From NCBI GenBank assembly GCA_027459665.1, contig DAIDHN010000002.1, forward strand, positions 1 to 64,000: a stretch of DNA of 64,000 nt. Direction: 5' to 3'. Below, piece by piece: positions 33,785 to 42,423 of this stretch (position 1 is its first letter; every line of letters starts with the position of its first letter). Source of the DNA: Chthonomonadaceae bacterium. GTDB lineage: Bacteria > Armatimonadota > Chthonomonadetes > Chthonomonadales > Chthonomonadaceae. The position numbers and the translations under genes are program-made. Under the pieces are notes generated by a model. The model made no database searches. It saw only the letters and a program-made list of their open reading frames with translations, and had not been told where the DNA came from.

Positions 33785-34780
33785 ATGCTCACTCTTACCC
33801 CAGCTCCTACTTTGCAGCAGTGGAAAAAATACCGAAAAAACAGCCTCATCGCGCTTCATCGTCTCTTGGGCTATTTTCCACCACCAAGTCTCCCTGAAAT
33901 AACATGGCTAGAAACTTTCGATCATTTTGGCCTGCCTGCCCAAAAATTTCAATTCGATAATCAAGACCCCATCTGTGGTCCTGGTTCAACAGTAGCCGGG
34001 TATTTTATAAAACCGCCCAATGCCGCTAAACCAGTGCCTGGTCTGCTCTTCTGTCACTGGCATGGAGGGCAGTATGACCTGGGCAAAAATCAGCTCTTGC
34101 AAACTTCCTCAACTGGTCTCACATACGCACAGGAACTGGTTTCAAAGGGCTACGCCGCTCTCTGCATAGACTGCCCTGGCTTTGGCGAAAGAGCAGGTAC
34201 TGGCCCAAATGGAACCACCGAACGAGGTCAGGCAGAAGAACAGGCATGGTTCAAACTGCATCTCTGGCATGGGCGAACGCTCTGGGGGGCCATGCTTCGA
34301 GACCAGTATCTGGCACTGCAAATACTGCGTTCGCTGCCAGAAATCAATCCTAACCGCATAGGCGTGCTTGGCATCAGTCTGGGCTGTTCACTGGCAACCT
34401 GGATGATGGCGCTGCATACAGAAATCAGGGTATGTGTAGGGGTAGCCTGCACAACCAGGTACCAGGAACTGATTGAAGACCACGGATTGAACCGGCACAG
34501 CATCTACTACTATGTGCCAGGCATTCTGCAGCATTTTGATATGGAGGTGCTGCATGCCCTCTGTGCCCCACGCGCCTTACTTTGTCTCAACGGCGCAGAA
34601 GATAAACTGGCCCCTCCAAAAGGGGTACGACGCATAGAAGAAGACACCGCCTCTATTTACAGTGCATACAATGCTCACAATGCCTTCAAAAGCATTGTAT
34701 ACCCAGGCGTTGGCCATGCATGGACGCCAGAGATGTGGCATGAAACGCATGCATGGCTCAACCAGTGGCTCAACGTGTAG
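33785..34780 (+). CDS. Alpha/beta hydrolase (dienelactone hydrolase/acetyl xylan esterase-like)
   Basis: 331 residues. Nucleophile elbow GISLG (Ser), oxyanion-side HWHGG, the acid in NGAEDKLAPP and the His in GVGHAWTPEM complete a Ser-Asp-His triad. The CPGFGERAG stretch before it is common in family 7 (acetyl xylan esterase/cephalosporin deacetylase) and abhydrolase-7 proteins. The substrate is probably an acylated sugar or xenobiotic ester. No signal peptide. The ATG at 33785 is after the hairpin; GTG codons at 33758 and 33767 lie inside the hairpin. The stop overlaps the end of the convergent VanW gene by 11 bases. Confidence 0.82.
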   Translation: MLTLTPAPTLQQWKKYRKNSLIALHRLLGYFPPPSLPEITWLETFDHFGLPAQKFQFDNQDPICGPGSTVAGYFIKPPNAAKPVPGLLFCHWHGGQYDLGKNQLLQTSSTGLTYAQELVSKGYAALCIDCPGFGERAGTGPNGTTERGQAEEQAWFKLHLWHGRTLWGAMLRDQYLALQILRSLPEINPNRIGVLGISLGCSLATWMMALHTEIRVCVGVACTTRYQELIEDHGLNRHSIYYYVPGILQHFDMEVLHALCAPRALLCLNGAEDKLAPPKGVRRIEEDTASIYSAYNAHNAFKSIVYPGVGHAWTPEMWHETHAWLNQWLNV

Positions 34781-35594
34781 CTGCTGCCCTGCTGCTTTCT
34801 AATGGGTCTACAATTTGCACCAATCTATTCATGGCCGCGTAGGTATCATCCCCCAGCAGCTGTCGCTGTACAATTTTGCCGTTTTTATAAAATATTCTAT
34901 ACGTGCGTACGCGATATCCTGTCATACCGGGGTTGCGCACATAAGAATGCTCCCCCATTGCCGATCTGGAATAGACCACGCGCATGAGTGAACGAGGCAT
35001 AGTTTTGGTCATAAGTACACTCACAACAGTGGCTTTGAGAGAAGGCTTGTGTGCCCCGTATATCATTTCAACCAGTCGGTTTTCTGCTACTCTGCTAACA
35101 ATTTCAACCGGCCACGAGTATGGGTTCTGCACCTGCAAATCAATATTGTACTGTGCTACTGCAGCATCTCTGCCTGGTGGCACATAATGGGCAACATAAT
35201 CATGATGATGCCGTTCTACTATTTTCAAACCTGCCAGCAACGCTGCATTATACAATGTGCTGGATGTCTGGCACACCCCTCCCCCAGGCGCCATTACAAG
35301 TTCACCGTCATAACTCACAGGCGCGGGTACATAGCCCCTGTCTGCAGACCATGAGCCTACCGATTTATTAAAGGAAAAAATTCCATGTGGTGGAATCACT
35401 TTTCCATTCAGGGCAAAAGCCGCCATTTTGGCGTTGCGCCGCTGTGCCGGGGTGCGCTGCCCGATATTGGTGGCATAGGCGGCAAGAAGATACCTGGCAG
35501 GATGTGAAGCGGTAGCTGGCCACAGAGCAAGAGCACAGCCTGAACCCAGTATCAGAAGCGCTACCCAGGCTTCTCCTGTTTCACGAAGTTTCAT
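34770..35594 (-). CDS. VanW family protein
   Basis: 274 residues with an N-terminal membrane helix or signal (about 9-28). The VanW domain shows HGIFSFNKSVG, the hallmark APGGGVCQTSSTLYNAALLAGLKIVERHHH (cited in parts) and a hydrophobic end. VanW lies in vancomycin-resistance and other envelope gene sets; its biochemistry is unresolved. The ATG at 35594 overlaps the stop of the alpha-2-macroglobulin gene (ATGA), so both are made together. Confidence 0.9.
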   Translation of the reverse strand: MKLRETGEAWVALLILGSGCALALWPATASHPARYLLAAYATNIGQRTPAQRRNAKMAAFALNGKVIPPHGIFSFNKSVGSWSADRGYVPAPVSYDGELVMAPGGGVCQTSSTLYNAALLAGLKIVERHHHDYVAHYVPPGRDAAVAQYNIDLQVQNPYSWPVEIVSRVAENRLVEMIYGAHKPSLKATVVSVLMTKTMPRSLMRVVYSRSAMGEHSYVRNPGMTGYRVRTYRIFYKNGKIVQRQLLGDDTYAAMNRLVQIVDPLESSRAAATR

Positions 35595-38500
35595 AGCGCA
35601 CCTTCCCCCTGTACTACAATGGTATCTATGCCAGACTCTGTGTGCGCCCCTGCAGAGTACATGCCTGCTGCCACAGCTGGCATGGCGTGGTAAGTACCAG
35701 GGGTTATGGCTCTCAAATTGTATTCCAGCACATGCTCCCCTGCAGGCAGACTGCTCACAAAAAACGCCACCCGGTCATCACGCACATCCACGCTGTCCCA
35801 CCAGTAATCCCAGTAATTCGTATCATCCGGTTCATCCCGAACAAGTGGTTCACAGCCAGCAGGAAAACGGTCTTCAATGAGGACATGGGTAAGCGGTTTT
35901 TTATTGGTGACTATAAGCTTCACCCGCACTCGCTCTCCCTGCTGAAGCACGCCGCCTGCGGGCGCAGTGTTCACTCCTTGTGCGCTGCTGCCGGTGATCT
36001 TCAGGTATTCCCTGCGTATCGTATATTCCTTTCCCGCTTGTAAGCGTATCTTTTTGCGGCTTCTGTTTTGAACGCTCAGTGTGTAAAAAACCGATGTGTT
36101 GCCGCCAATGCGCTGCAACGTCAACTGGTTTTTACCCTTGTGTATCAAACTAACAGGCAAATAGCATTGCAAAAGGTTCTCCTGCCTGTTTGCACTGTTC
36201 AATACAAACCGGGTGACATTTCTGCCATTCAACGTAACAGAAACGGTTCCTCCCGGCTTCTGCTGCGGTAAAATATGCAATGAACTGCATATAGCGTTTA
36301 CTGCCAGCGCCGTATCCTTTGTAGAAAACCAGTGTCCATCTGCACTCTGCAAAAGCAGCCACCTCAATCCTGGTTCTATCAGACTACTGTGCGGTCTGTT
36401 TTGCATCAGGGCATACACGGCTAATGCGGTTGCTGCTATATTATCATCCCAGGTATCCAGCTTACCAGCGCCCCAGTGAGCCAGACTGCCCTCTGTAGTC
36501 ACTCGTGCCTGCAGCAGGCGGATCGGTTGTGCAGCAGACATTCCCAATGCATTGAGAGTAAGTATTCGGTAGGCCATGCCGCTGTTACTCAACAATCGAC
36601 AGGGTGTAACAGCTATTTTCTTCTTCACTGCCTTTTTAACGCCATTCAGGGCAAGAGCATACATAAGCAGTGGCTCTGTTTCAGGGGTACATCTGTTCAA
36701 CATCCTGTAGGCTGCACGTGATGCACGGTGCAAGGCGAGAGCATCTACCTGTTCTCCGCATCGTTTGGCTTCTGCCAGTGAGTATAAACAGTAGGCAGTC
36801 ATCAGGGGGTCTTCTGCATCATAGTGCCACCACCCCCATGCTCCATCCTCCCGTTGCAGACGGTATAAACGAAACAGCTCGTCTTTTACCAGAGATGAGT
36901 TGAAACTAAAGCCCGGAATGTTTTCATGCAGCTCTGTTGCGGCTTTATTTACTCTTAACATTGCAAGCATGCCGCTTGCTGTTTGCTCCACGCTGGAGTA
37001 TGGATAGTCATCAACATATTCAACTGCCTGCCCCAGAAGATACAGGGGAGAAGGCACTATATGAAGCACTGCCAGTGAAGAAGCTGCAATATCTGCATTC
37101 CCCAGTCTGAATACCTCTGTTTGCGGCAGCGCCCCCGCCAGTTCTCCTGCGTAATGCCGTACCCTCAGCCAGCCATAAGGGTGAATGGGCAGGGAAAGCT
37201 GCACTGCATCGGTGAGCTGCGCCCCAGGCGATACGGTCCAGGCAGCTGCTTCTATCTGTGCAGTACCGTAATCAGGAGCCTTCACCTTCCAGTTTACGCT
37301 GGCAACCCCGTAAGGAGTAACAGATACCTGTGATGTGCCGCTGCCATCTATTTGCAAATTGCTGGCGATAAGTCGTACGCGGGCTGTAAATGCTCTGCCT
37401 GTCAGGTTATGTACGTAAGCAGAAAACGTTGCACTGTCGCCCTGTGTAAGGGTACGCGGCAGTTCCATCTGCACAAGAAACGGCTTTGAAACCTTTATCT
37501 TTGCATTCCCCCAGCCAAGACGTGTGTTTTTCGTTGCTGCTATCACGCTTGCACGCCAGGTGGTCAAATTGTCGGGCAGGTGTACAGTGACTTTTGCCGT
37601 GCCGTTTCTATTTGTCATCACATTTGGCAGCCACAAAGCAGTATCAGGGAATTTCTTGCGTGCGGTAATTTTAGGTTCAGCCTTGTTCGCATCTCCCAGG
37701 TAAGTTGAGTCAAAAGAATATTCAGTATCTACTGCATTGTAGCGCCAGGAATAAAAAGCGTGCATAATTGAAGAGGGATTGTCCTCACGAATGCCAAACA
37801 CAGCTTCATCCACCAAAGCAAAAGAGCAGTCTGCTGGCACTGGTTTGCCATTCTCATCTGTAGTATGTACGGTAAATACGGCTTTCTGCTCCGGCGAGTA
37901 CACTGGTTCATGACCGTCTGACCCCAATTTATCCGCGGCTATCTGTACAAGTATTCTTTTCCCTGGCACCAGCACTCTCAGCGGTGTTTCGGTAGAAGAC
38001 CATTGCCCGCTTTGAATGCAGCAGGCATCAAGATATACATCTGGCCCATATTCAGGCAGTACCTTCAAGTGCACAATCATACTGCGGTGCACCATCTTCA
38101 CTGCACGAACGGTGTAAATTCTGTTCCCCTCCATTGTAAGCAGTACGGTTTCACCGCGGTGGTCGGCATTAATCAAAACACGCGCTGTCTGCCCCGGAGC
38201 GTAGTTGCGCCGATCGGTAAGAATGCTCAGACTGCTTGTTGACTCATTGGCAAGAAACGGGCTGGAATCTACCCAAAGGGAGCTGCTGCAGCGTATCTGC
38301 CTGCCGCCCGAATCTACAGCGCGCGCTACCAGAAGCATGCTGCCCTTGTGTGGTGGAACTACAGTGAATACTGAGATGCCAAATGCATTCAGTGTCTGAT
38401 GAAGATTTTGCACTAGTATGCGCTTGTAATTGCCGTAGCTGTCCCATTTCTCGTAATACACTCCAAGAGTAACAGGAACACCTGAAACCAGTTGATTGCC

Positions 38501-40363
38501 ATAGCTTATTGCATGCACAGTGACGCGGGTTGGCGCTCCGGGCTGCCCCAGATACCCTTCGGGTTCAACACTCATGTGAAAATTACCAGTCACCACTTTC
38601 AGTGTGACGTCCCGCTCCACTCGTCTGTGCGTACCTGCTTTTACCACAACGCTCACTACATAATTGCGTATCTGCGGCAGTTCTACACCAGAAACACCAG
38701 GCTCTTTGGCCAGAAAGGATACATCAGCCTCACCATGGGTATTTAGAACAGTTTTACCACTGGTTACCTGATTACCATAGTAGCTGTTGCCGTTGGCATC
38801 TACAATATTACTGTCGCCATCATCCCAAATAGGTGAACTGTACACGCTGTAATGAACTTTTGCACCCGCAAGCGGCGAACCAAAATAGTAAGCCGAAGTG
38901 ATATGCAGCGTAATCTTTTCGCCCAGCAGATAACGGTTTTTATCTGCGTTAACCTGTACAGTAAATTCTGGTTTACGGTAGGTAGACACAACTATGTCGT
39001 GATTGCTGTTGCCGCCCTGCATGAGCAGATTGAGGGTATATACCCCTGTTGAAGCCTGCGGATAAAGCTGTACGCTGCCCGATAGCGTTCCCACATTATT
39101 TGTGTACAGCGCTTTTCTTTGTACCAATATCCCCTTTGGGTCTCGAATTTCCACTGTGACAGGCAGGTGTCGCGGCACAGAATAACGCAAATCTTCCCCG
39201 CTCTTTATCGATGCTTCTTCAAAACGGTAACTTTTCTTTTTTCGTATCAGTGCCTTGTAGAATATTTTCTGACCAGGCCGATAAATTGGTCTGTCTGTCC
39301 AGGCATGCGAAACATATTCTCCTGCTGTATCAATTTGGCCGCCAGCCGAGTACTGAATCATGCTTTCGTCCTGACCGTTCCTTACCACCAAAAGGCTGCC
39401 GGTATTGTCGCTGCTGTCTCTCCCCTGCGGCAAATCGATTTTGCACAATCCATTCTGATCTGTTTGCCCATTTGCTTTCAGAGCGCTGCCCATGTAGTAC
39501 TCAATCGGACAATGTGCAATGGGTACGCCATTGGTGGTATTTACTGCAAACGCAAGCAAATGAGAGTGAACACGCTTTGCTATCAATGAAGTATCACTTA
39601 CAAGCAGCCAGTTGCAGGCACGCTGTTTGTCATGTGTCACCTGTATCAAATACAGACCTGCTTTCAAACCTGTAAGCCGGTAGCGTTGATAATAAAAGCC
39701 TTCGCGGTCTGCATGTGTAAGAAACACTTTTTGTTTCAGAAAAGATGAAAGAGGTTTACCCTGGCTGTTTTTCAACAATGAACTCGCAAGGTACGGTGCG
39801 TTGTCATAGTCTCTGCCCACCATACGAAAAGCCTTTGCAGCAACTGGATTCATCAAAATGGTCAATAGTTTGGTTTTGTATATTGCAAGCTTGTAGTAAT
39901 CTTTGCCTGTTTTTCTGTGAGTGTCTACATAACCCCGCACTGCAAACACTGCTTTTTGGCCAATGTTGAATATTGACTGGTGCTCTACCATTGAAAGGTC
40001 TGGGTAGCTTCTGGTCATCTGCAAGGCAATCGGCGTAATTTTTCCCTCATACACATATATTTTGCTCGATTCTACCTGGTGTCTGTCGGTCGAGGCCCAA
40101 ATATCGTACTCGCCTGCCGGCACATCTCCAAAATAAAACCTGCCTCCAGTACCGCTGACAGCCAGTATAGATTCTGAGCTGCCTCCTCTTAACTGCAGTC
40201 GAACATGTGCCCCTGCAAAGGGCCTCATACTCTTTTTCAGGTAGATCAACCCTTCTACAGCACCCACAGGCGTTTGGCTGAGTACTAGAAACCTGATGCC
40301 AAATGCAAGCAGAAGCAGAGCAAATACTAACTGCACCTTCTGCCTCATAGGAAAAGTGTTCAC
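35591..40363 (-). CDS. Bacterial alpha-2-macroglobulin family protein, thioester Cys absent
   Basis: 1590 residues, with an N-terminal membrane helix (about 9-29) that places it in the periplasm. MG-type beta-sandwich domains follow, then a bait-like and alpha-2-macroglobulin domain (ALVDEAVFGI, PDTALWLPNVMTNRNG, HLPDNLTTWRASVIAAT), and the alpha/alpha thioester domain at about 1080-1400. The usual thioester motif CxEQ reads SVEQ (Ser1124-Gln1127), so the covalent trap is lost, as in the E. coli YfaS/MagD branch. Such proteins inhibit proteases or guard the wall in the periplasm. The GTG at 40363 follows GGAGG by 6 bases and overlaps the stop of the membrane-protein gene (GTGA). The ATG at 40348 is an alternative. 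Confidence 0.93.
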   Translation of the reverse strand: MNTFPMRQKVQLVFALLLLAFGIRFLVLSQTPVGAVEGLIYLKKSMRPFAGAHVRLQLRGGSSESILAVSGTGGRFYFGDVPAGEYDIWASTDRHQVESSKIYVYEGKITPIALQMTRSYPDLSMVEHQSIFNIGQKAVFAVRGYVDTHRKTGKDYYKLAIYKTKLLTILMNPVAAKAFRMVGRDYDNAPYLASSLLKNSQGKPLSSFLKQKVFLTHADREGFYYQRYRLTGLKAGLYLIQVTHDKQRACNWLLVSDTSLIAKRVHSHLLAFAVNTTNGVPIAHCPIEYYMGSALKANGQTDQNGLCKIDLPQGRDSSDNTGSLLVVRNGQDESMIQYSAGGQIDTAGEYVSHAWTDRPIYRPGQKIFYKALIRKKKSYRFEEASIKSGEDLRYSVPRHLPVTVEIRDPKGILVQRKALYTNNVGTLSGSVQLYPQASTGVYTLNLLMQGGNSNHDIVVSTYRKPEFTVQVNADKNRYLLGEKITLHITSAYYFGSPLAGAKVHYSVYSSPIWDDGDSNIVDANGNSYYGNQVTSGKTVLNTHGEADVSFLAKEPGVSGVELPQIRNYVVSVVVKAGTHRRVERDVTLKVVTGNFHMSVEPEGYLGQPGAPTRVTVHAISYGNQLVSGVPVTLGVYYEKWDSYGNYKRILVQNLHQTLNAFGISVFTVVPPHKGSMLLVARAVDSGGRQIRCSSSLWVDSSPFLANESTSSLSILTDRRNYAPGQTARVLINADHRGETVLLTMEGNRIYTVRAVKMVHRSMIVHLKVLPEYGPDVYLDACCIQSGQWSSTETPLRVLVPGKRILVQIAADKLGSDGHEPVYSPEQKAVFTVHTTDENGKPVPADCSFALVDEAVFGIREDNPSSIMHAFYSWRYNAVDTEYSFDSTYLGDANKAEPKITARKKFPDTALWLPNVMTNRNGTAKVTVHLPDNLTTWRASVIAATKNTRLGWGNAKIKVSKPFLVQMELPRTLTQGDSATFSAYVHNLTGRAFTARVRLIASNLQIDGSGTSQVSVTPYGVASVNWKVKAPDYGTAQIEAAAWTVSPGAQLTDAVQLSLPIHPYGWLRVRHYAGELAGALPQTEVFRLGNADIAASSLAVLHIVPSPLYLLGQAVEYVDDYPYSSVEQTASGMLAMLRVNKAATELHENIPGFSFNSSLVKDELFRLYRLQREDGAWGWWHYDAEDPLMTAYCLYSLAEAKRCGEQVDALALHRASRAAYRMLNRCTPETEPLLMYALALNGVKKAVKKKIAVTPCRLLSNSGMAYRILTLNALGMSAAQPIRLLQARVTTEGSLAHWGAGKLDTWDDNIAATALAVYALMQNRPHSSLIEPGLRWLLLQSADGHWFSTKDTALAVNAICSSLHILPQQKPGGTVSVTLNGRNVTRFVLNSANRQENLLQCYLPVSLIHKGKNQLTLQRIGGNTSVFYTLSVQNRSRKKIRLQAGKEYTIRREYLKITGSSAQGVNTAPAGGVLQQGERVRVKLIVTNKKPLTHVLIEDRFPAGCEPLVRDEPDDTNYWDYWWDSVDVRDDRVAFFVSSLPAGEHVLEYNLRAITPGTYHAMPAVAAGMYSAGAHTESGIDTIVVQGEGAL

Positions 40364-42039
40364 ATTACCCCTCCGCTTTTTTCAGACATTGCATTCGATT
40401 TTCGTGTTTTTACATTGATGCCAGATACCAGGCTGGCCAGTATCAGCACCACGGTTGCCAGCAGGAATAAATGCACTTTCTCTGCCCGGCTCATCCACGA
40501 AAGCGGCAGTGCAGTTGACGTCCATTCCAGTGGGGGCAGAGCCATCACGACTGCTCCCGCCAATGCGAGCGACAGACGCCGGAATACCATTGCAGCGTGA
40601 ATGCCTTCACCTTCACCCCAAAGCACAAAAAGAACACTTACAATGCAGCCGAAAAATAGTTCTGGCAGGCATTTTGTGCCAAAAATCAGCAAAATCAAAC
40701 TATCTGCTACGATGATGATGACAGCGCTCAAACAGACAGACAGTGTAAAGCGCATACTGCCAGCAGCATAGTTTCTGCAGAGCGCCTGCATGGTGGCAAG
40801 ATGCGGCACGATGGCCCCTGCTGCCAGCCCGAACAGTGCATATCTGTTTTCTATAGAGGCGCGGTACAGGTCGCTGTGAAAACGCACTTCAAACAATCTA
40901 AACATACTAACCAGGGTGACTGCAAACAATACACCAACCACATTCAGAATTCGGTTCAGCAGCATTTCATCCTGTGTAGAACCGAGCCGAAACAATGCAG
41001 GCAGAGTAGTAAGCCAAAGTGCGCACAACATGATTCCAAGCCCAAATCCTGCCTCCATTTGGTACGACACTGCAGCGGCAGTCAGTACTACCAGTACAGC
41101 CAGAGCAAGATTACGCTCTCTCAATGCCCGCTGCTGTTCAGCAGATGCATTACCCTGTGAGGGTAAAACCAGCACCAGCACGCACAAGCCAGCCATGCCT
41201 CCTGCAAGCACAATGCGCACCAGAGCAACATGGCTGGCAATACGTCCGCCAAGAACATGCACTTCCAGCGCAAGAATGCACAGCAGAAGAATGCTGCGTA
41301 GAAATACAGCTGCTGTCTCCCGCGAGGTATCGGATGCAAGTCTCTGCCCTGCCCACGAAAAGAAACCTGCCCCCGGCAGCCTTCCCCACATTCTCAAGGG
41401 GAGAGATGAAAATACCAGAAGCAGCGGGACAGGTGCAGCCGCAGCCATTGCAAATGCACTCCAGTGTATCAACTGCACTCCGGTGCCAAATGTACTCATG
41501 CCTCGAAACTCCCCTACGCTTGCAAAGGTAGAGAGAGTAATTTGATACCCCCCGGATGCCAGCATGCAGAGAGAAAGCCTGCGAGAATGAATGCTGCCTA
41601 AAAGGTTCCATGCAAGAAACAGCATGGTCACGCACATCCAGCCCATCATTACCCCGGCCTGAGAATCCAGCAGGTTCTTGCGCATGTACAATTCGGGCAG
41701 CACTGCAGCAGATGCAGCCAGGCAAAACGGGCCAACTGCTGCCGATTGTTCAAGACCATGTGCAGATGGTTCTATCTTTTCCGGCAGTTTGAACAGCGTA
41801 AATGCACCCAAAACAGCCAGCACGCTCCCAAGTGCAAACCCTTCAACTATGCCATGCCCGCTGTGTTTGCCAGGAAGCAGTAATACAATGGCGCATATGA
41901 CTACTGGCAGTAGACACAAACGAATAAGCAACGACCGTATGGCAGCAATTGATACACTGCTGCGCCAGGATGAGGCAATTGTTATCACCCAGGCAGTCAG
42001 ACTGCCCCAAAGAGTAACATCAAACAGTGTTCGCTGCAT
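40360..42039 (-). CDS. Polytopic membrane protein, unknown function
   Basis: 559 residues of mainly hydrophobic sequence with about a dozen predicted helices, no signal peptide, and conspicuous Arg-rich short cytoplasmic loops. I recognise no family and no catalytic motif. GGGAGG is 9 bases before the ATG. First gene of the operon with alpha-2-macroglobulin and VanW; by place it may be an envelope transporter or scaffold, but that is a guess. Confidence 0.8.
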   Translation of the reverse strand: MQRTLFDVTLWGSLTAWVITIASSWRSSVSIAAIRSLLIRLCLLPVVICAIVLLLPGKHSGHGIVEGFALGSVLAVLGAFTLFKLPEKIEPSAHGLEQSAAVGPFCLAASAAVLPELYMRKNLLDSQAGVMMGWMCVTMLFLAWNLLGSIHSRRLSLCMLASGGYQITLSTFASVGEFRGMSTFGTGVQLIHWSAFAMAAAAPVPLLLVFSSLPLRMWGRLPGAGFFSWAGQRLASDTSRETAAVFLRSILLLCILALEVHVLGGRIASHVALVRIVLAGGMAGLCVLVLVLPSQGNASAEQQRALRERNLALAVLVVLTAAAVSYQMEAGFGLGIMLCALWLTTLPALFRLGSTQDEMLLNRILNVVGVLFAVTLVSMFRLFEVRFHSDLYRASIENRYALFGLAAGAIVPHLATMQALCRNYAAGSMRFTLSVCLSAVIIIVADSLILLIFGTKCLPELFFGCIVSVLFVLWGEGEGIHAAMVFRRLSLALAGAVVMALPPLEWTSTALPLSWMSRAEKVHLFLLATVVLILASLVSGINVKTRKSNAMSEKSGGVM

Positions 42040-42423
42040 TTCTTTAATTCCTCCCAGAATTGGCTGGAAAGAGTTTTGTACCAGCCTGTACAGAAAAAAG
42101 TAGTATCTATCGTTTTATGTTTGAATGACAATTAGAGCAATGGATTGAAAATCAGGGCATGCGAACTAAATAAAAGGTGATCGACACAGCAGATTACTGC
42201 AGAACCGTATGTTGCAATGCAGTATGAATCACATCAGAACTCTTTTACTGCCGGGTACTGCAAGAAATAGAGAAAAAACCAATGTGACCCCTCGATTGCC
42301 TTAATACTCTGCTAAACTGCACTGGGGGAGGCATTGCAGTTACAGTAAAATTACCTGAATTATAATCTACTTCCCTGCAATTTGCAAGTTTTTTTTTCGT
42401 TATTATCTGGGTATACTTTTTTC
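42040..42423. other. Divergent promoter region
   Basis: About 380 bases without a gene, between two divergent genes. TATAAT at 42361-42366 may be the -10 for the rightward protease gene. A run of T (42390-42399) follows. No -35 is clear. Nothing else of note seen. Confidence 0.5.
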
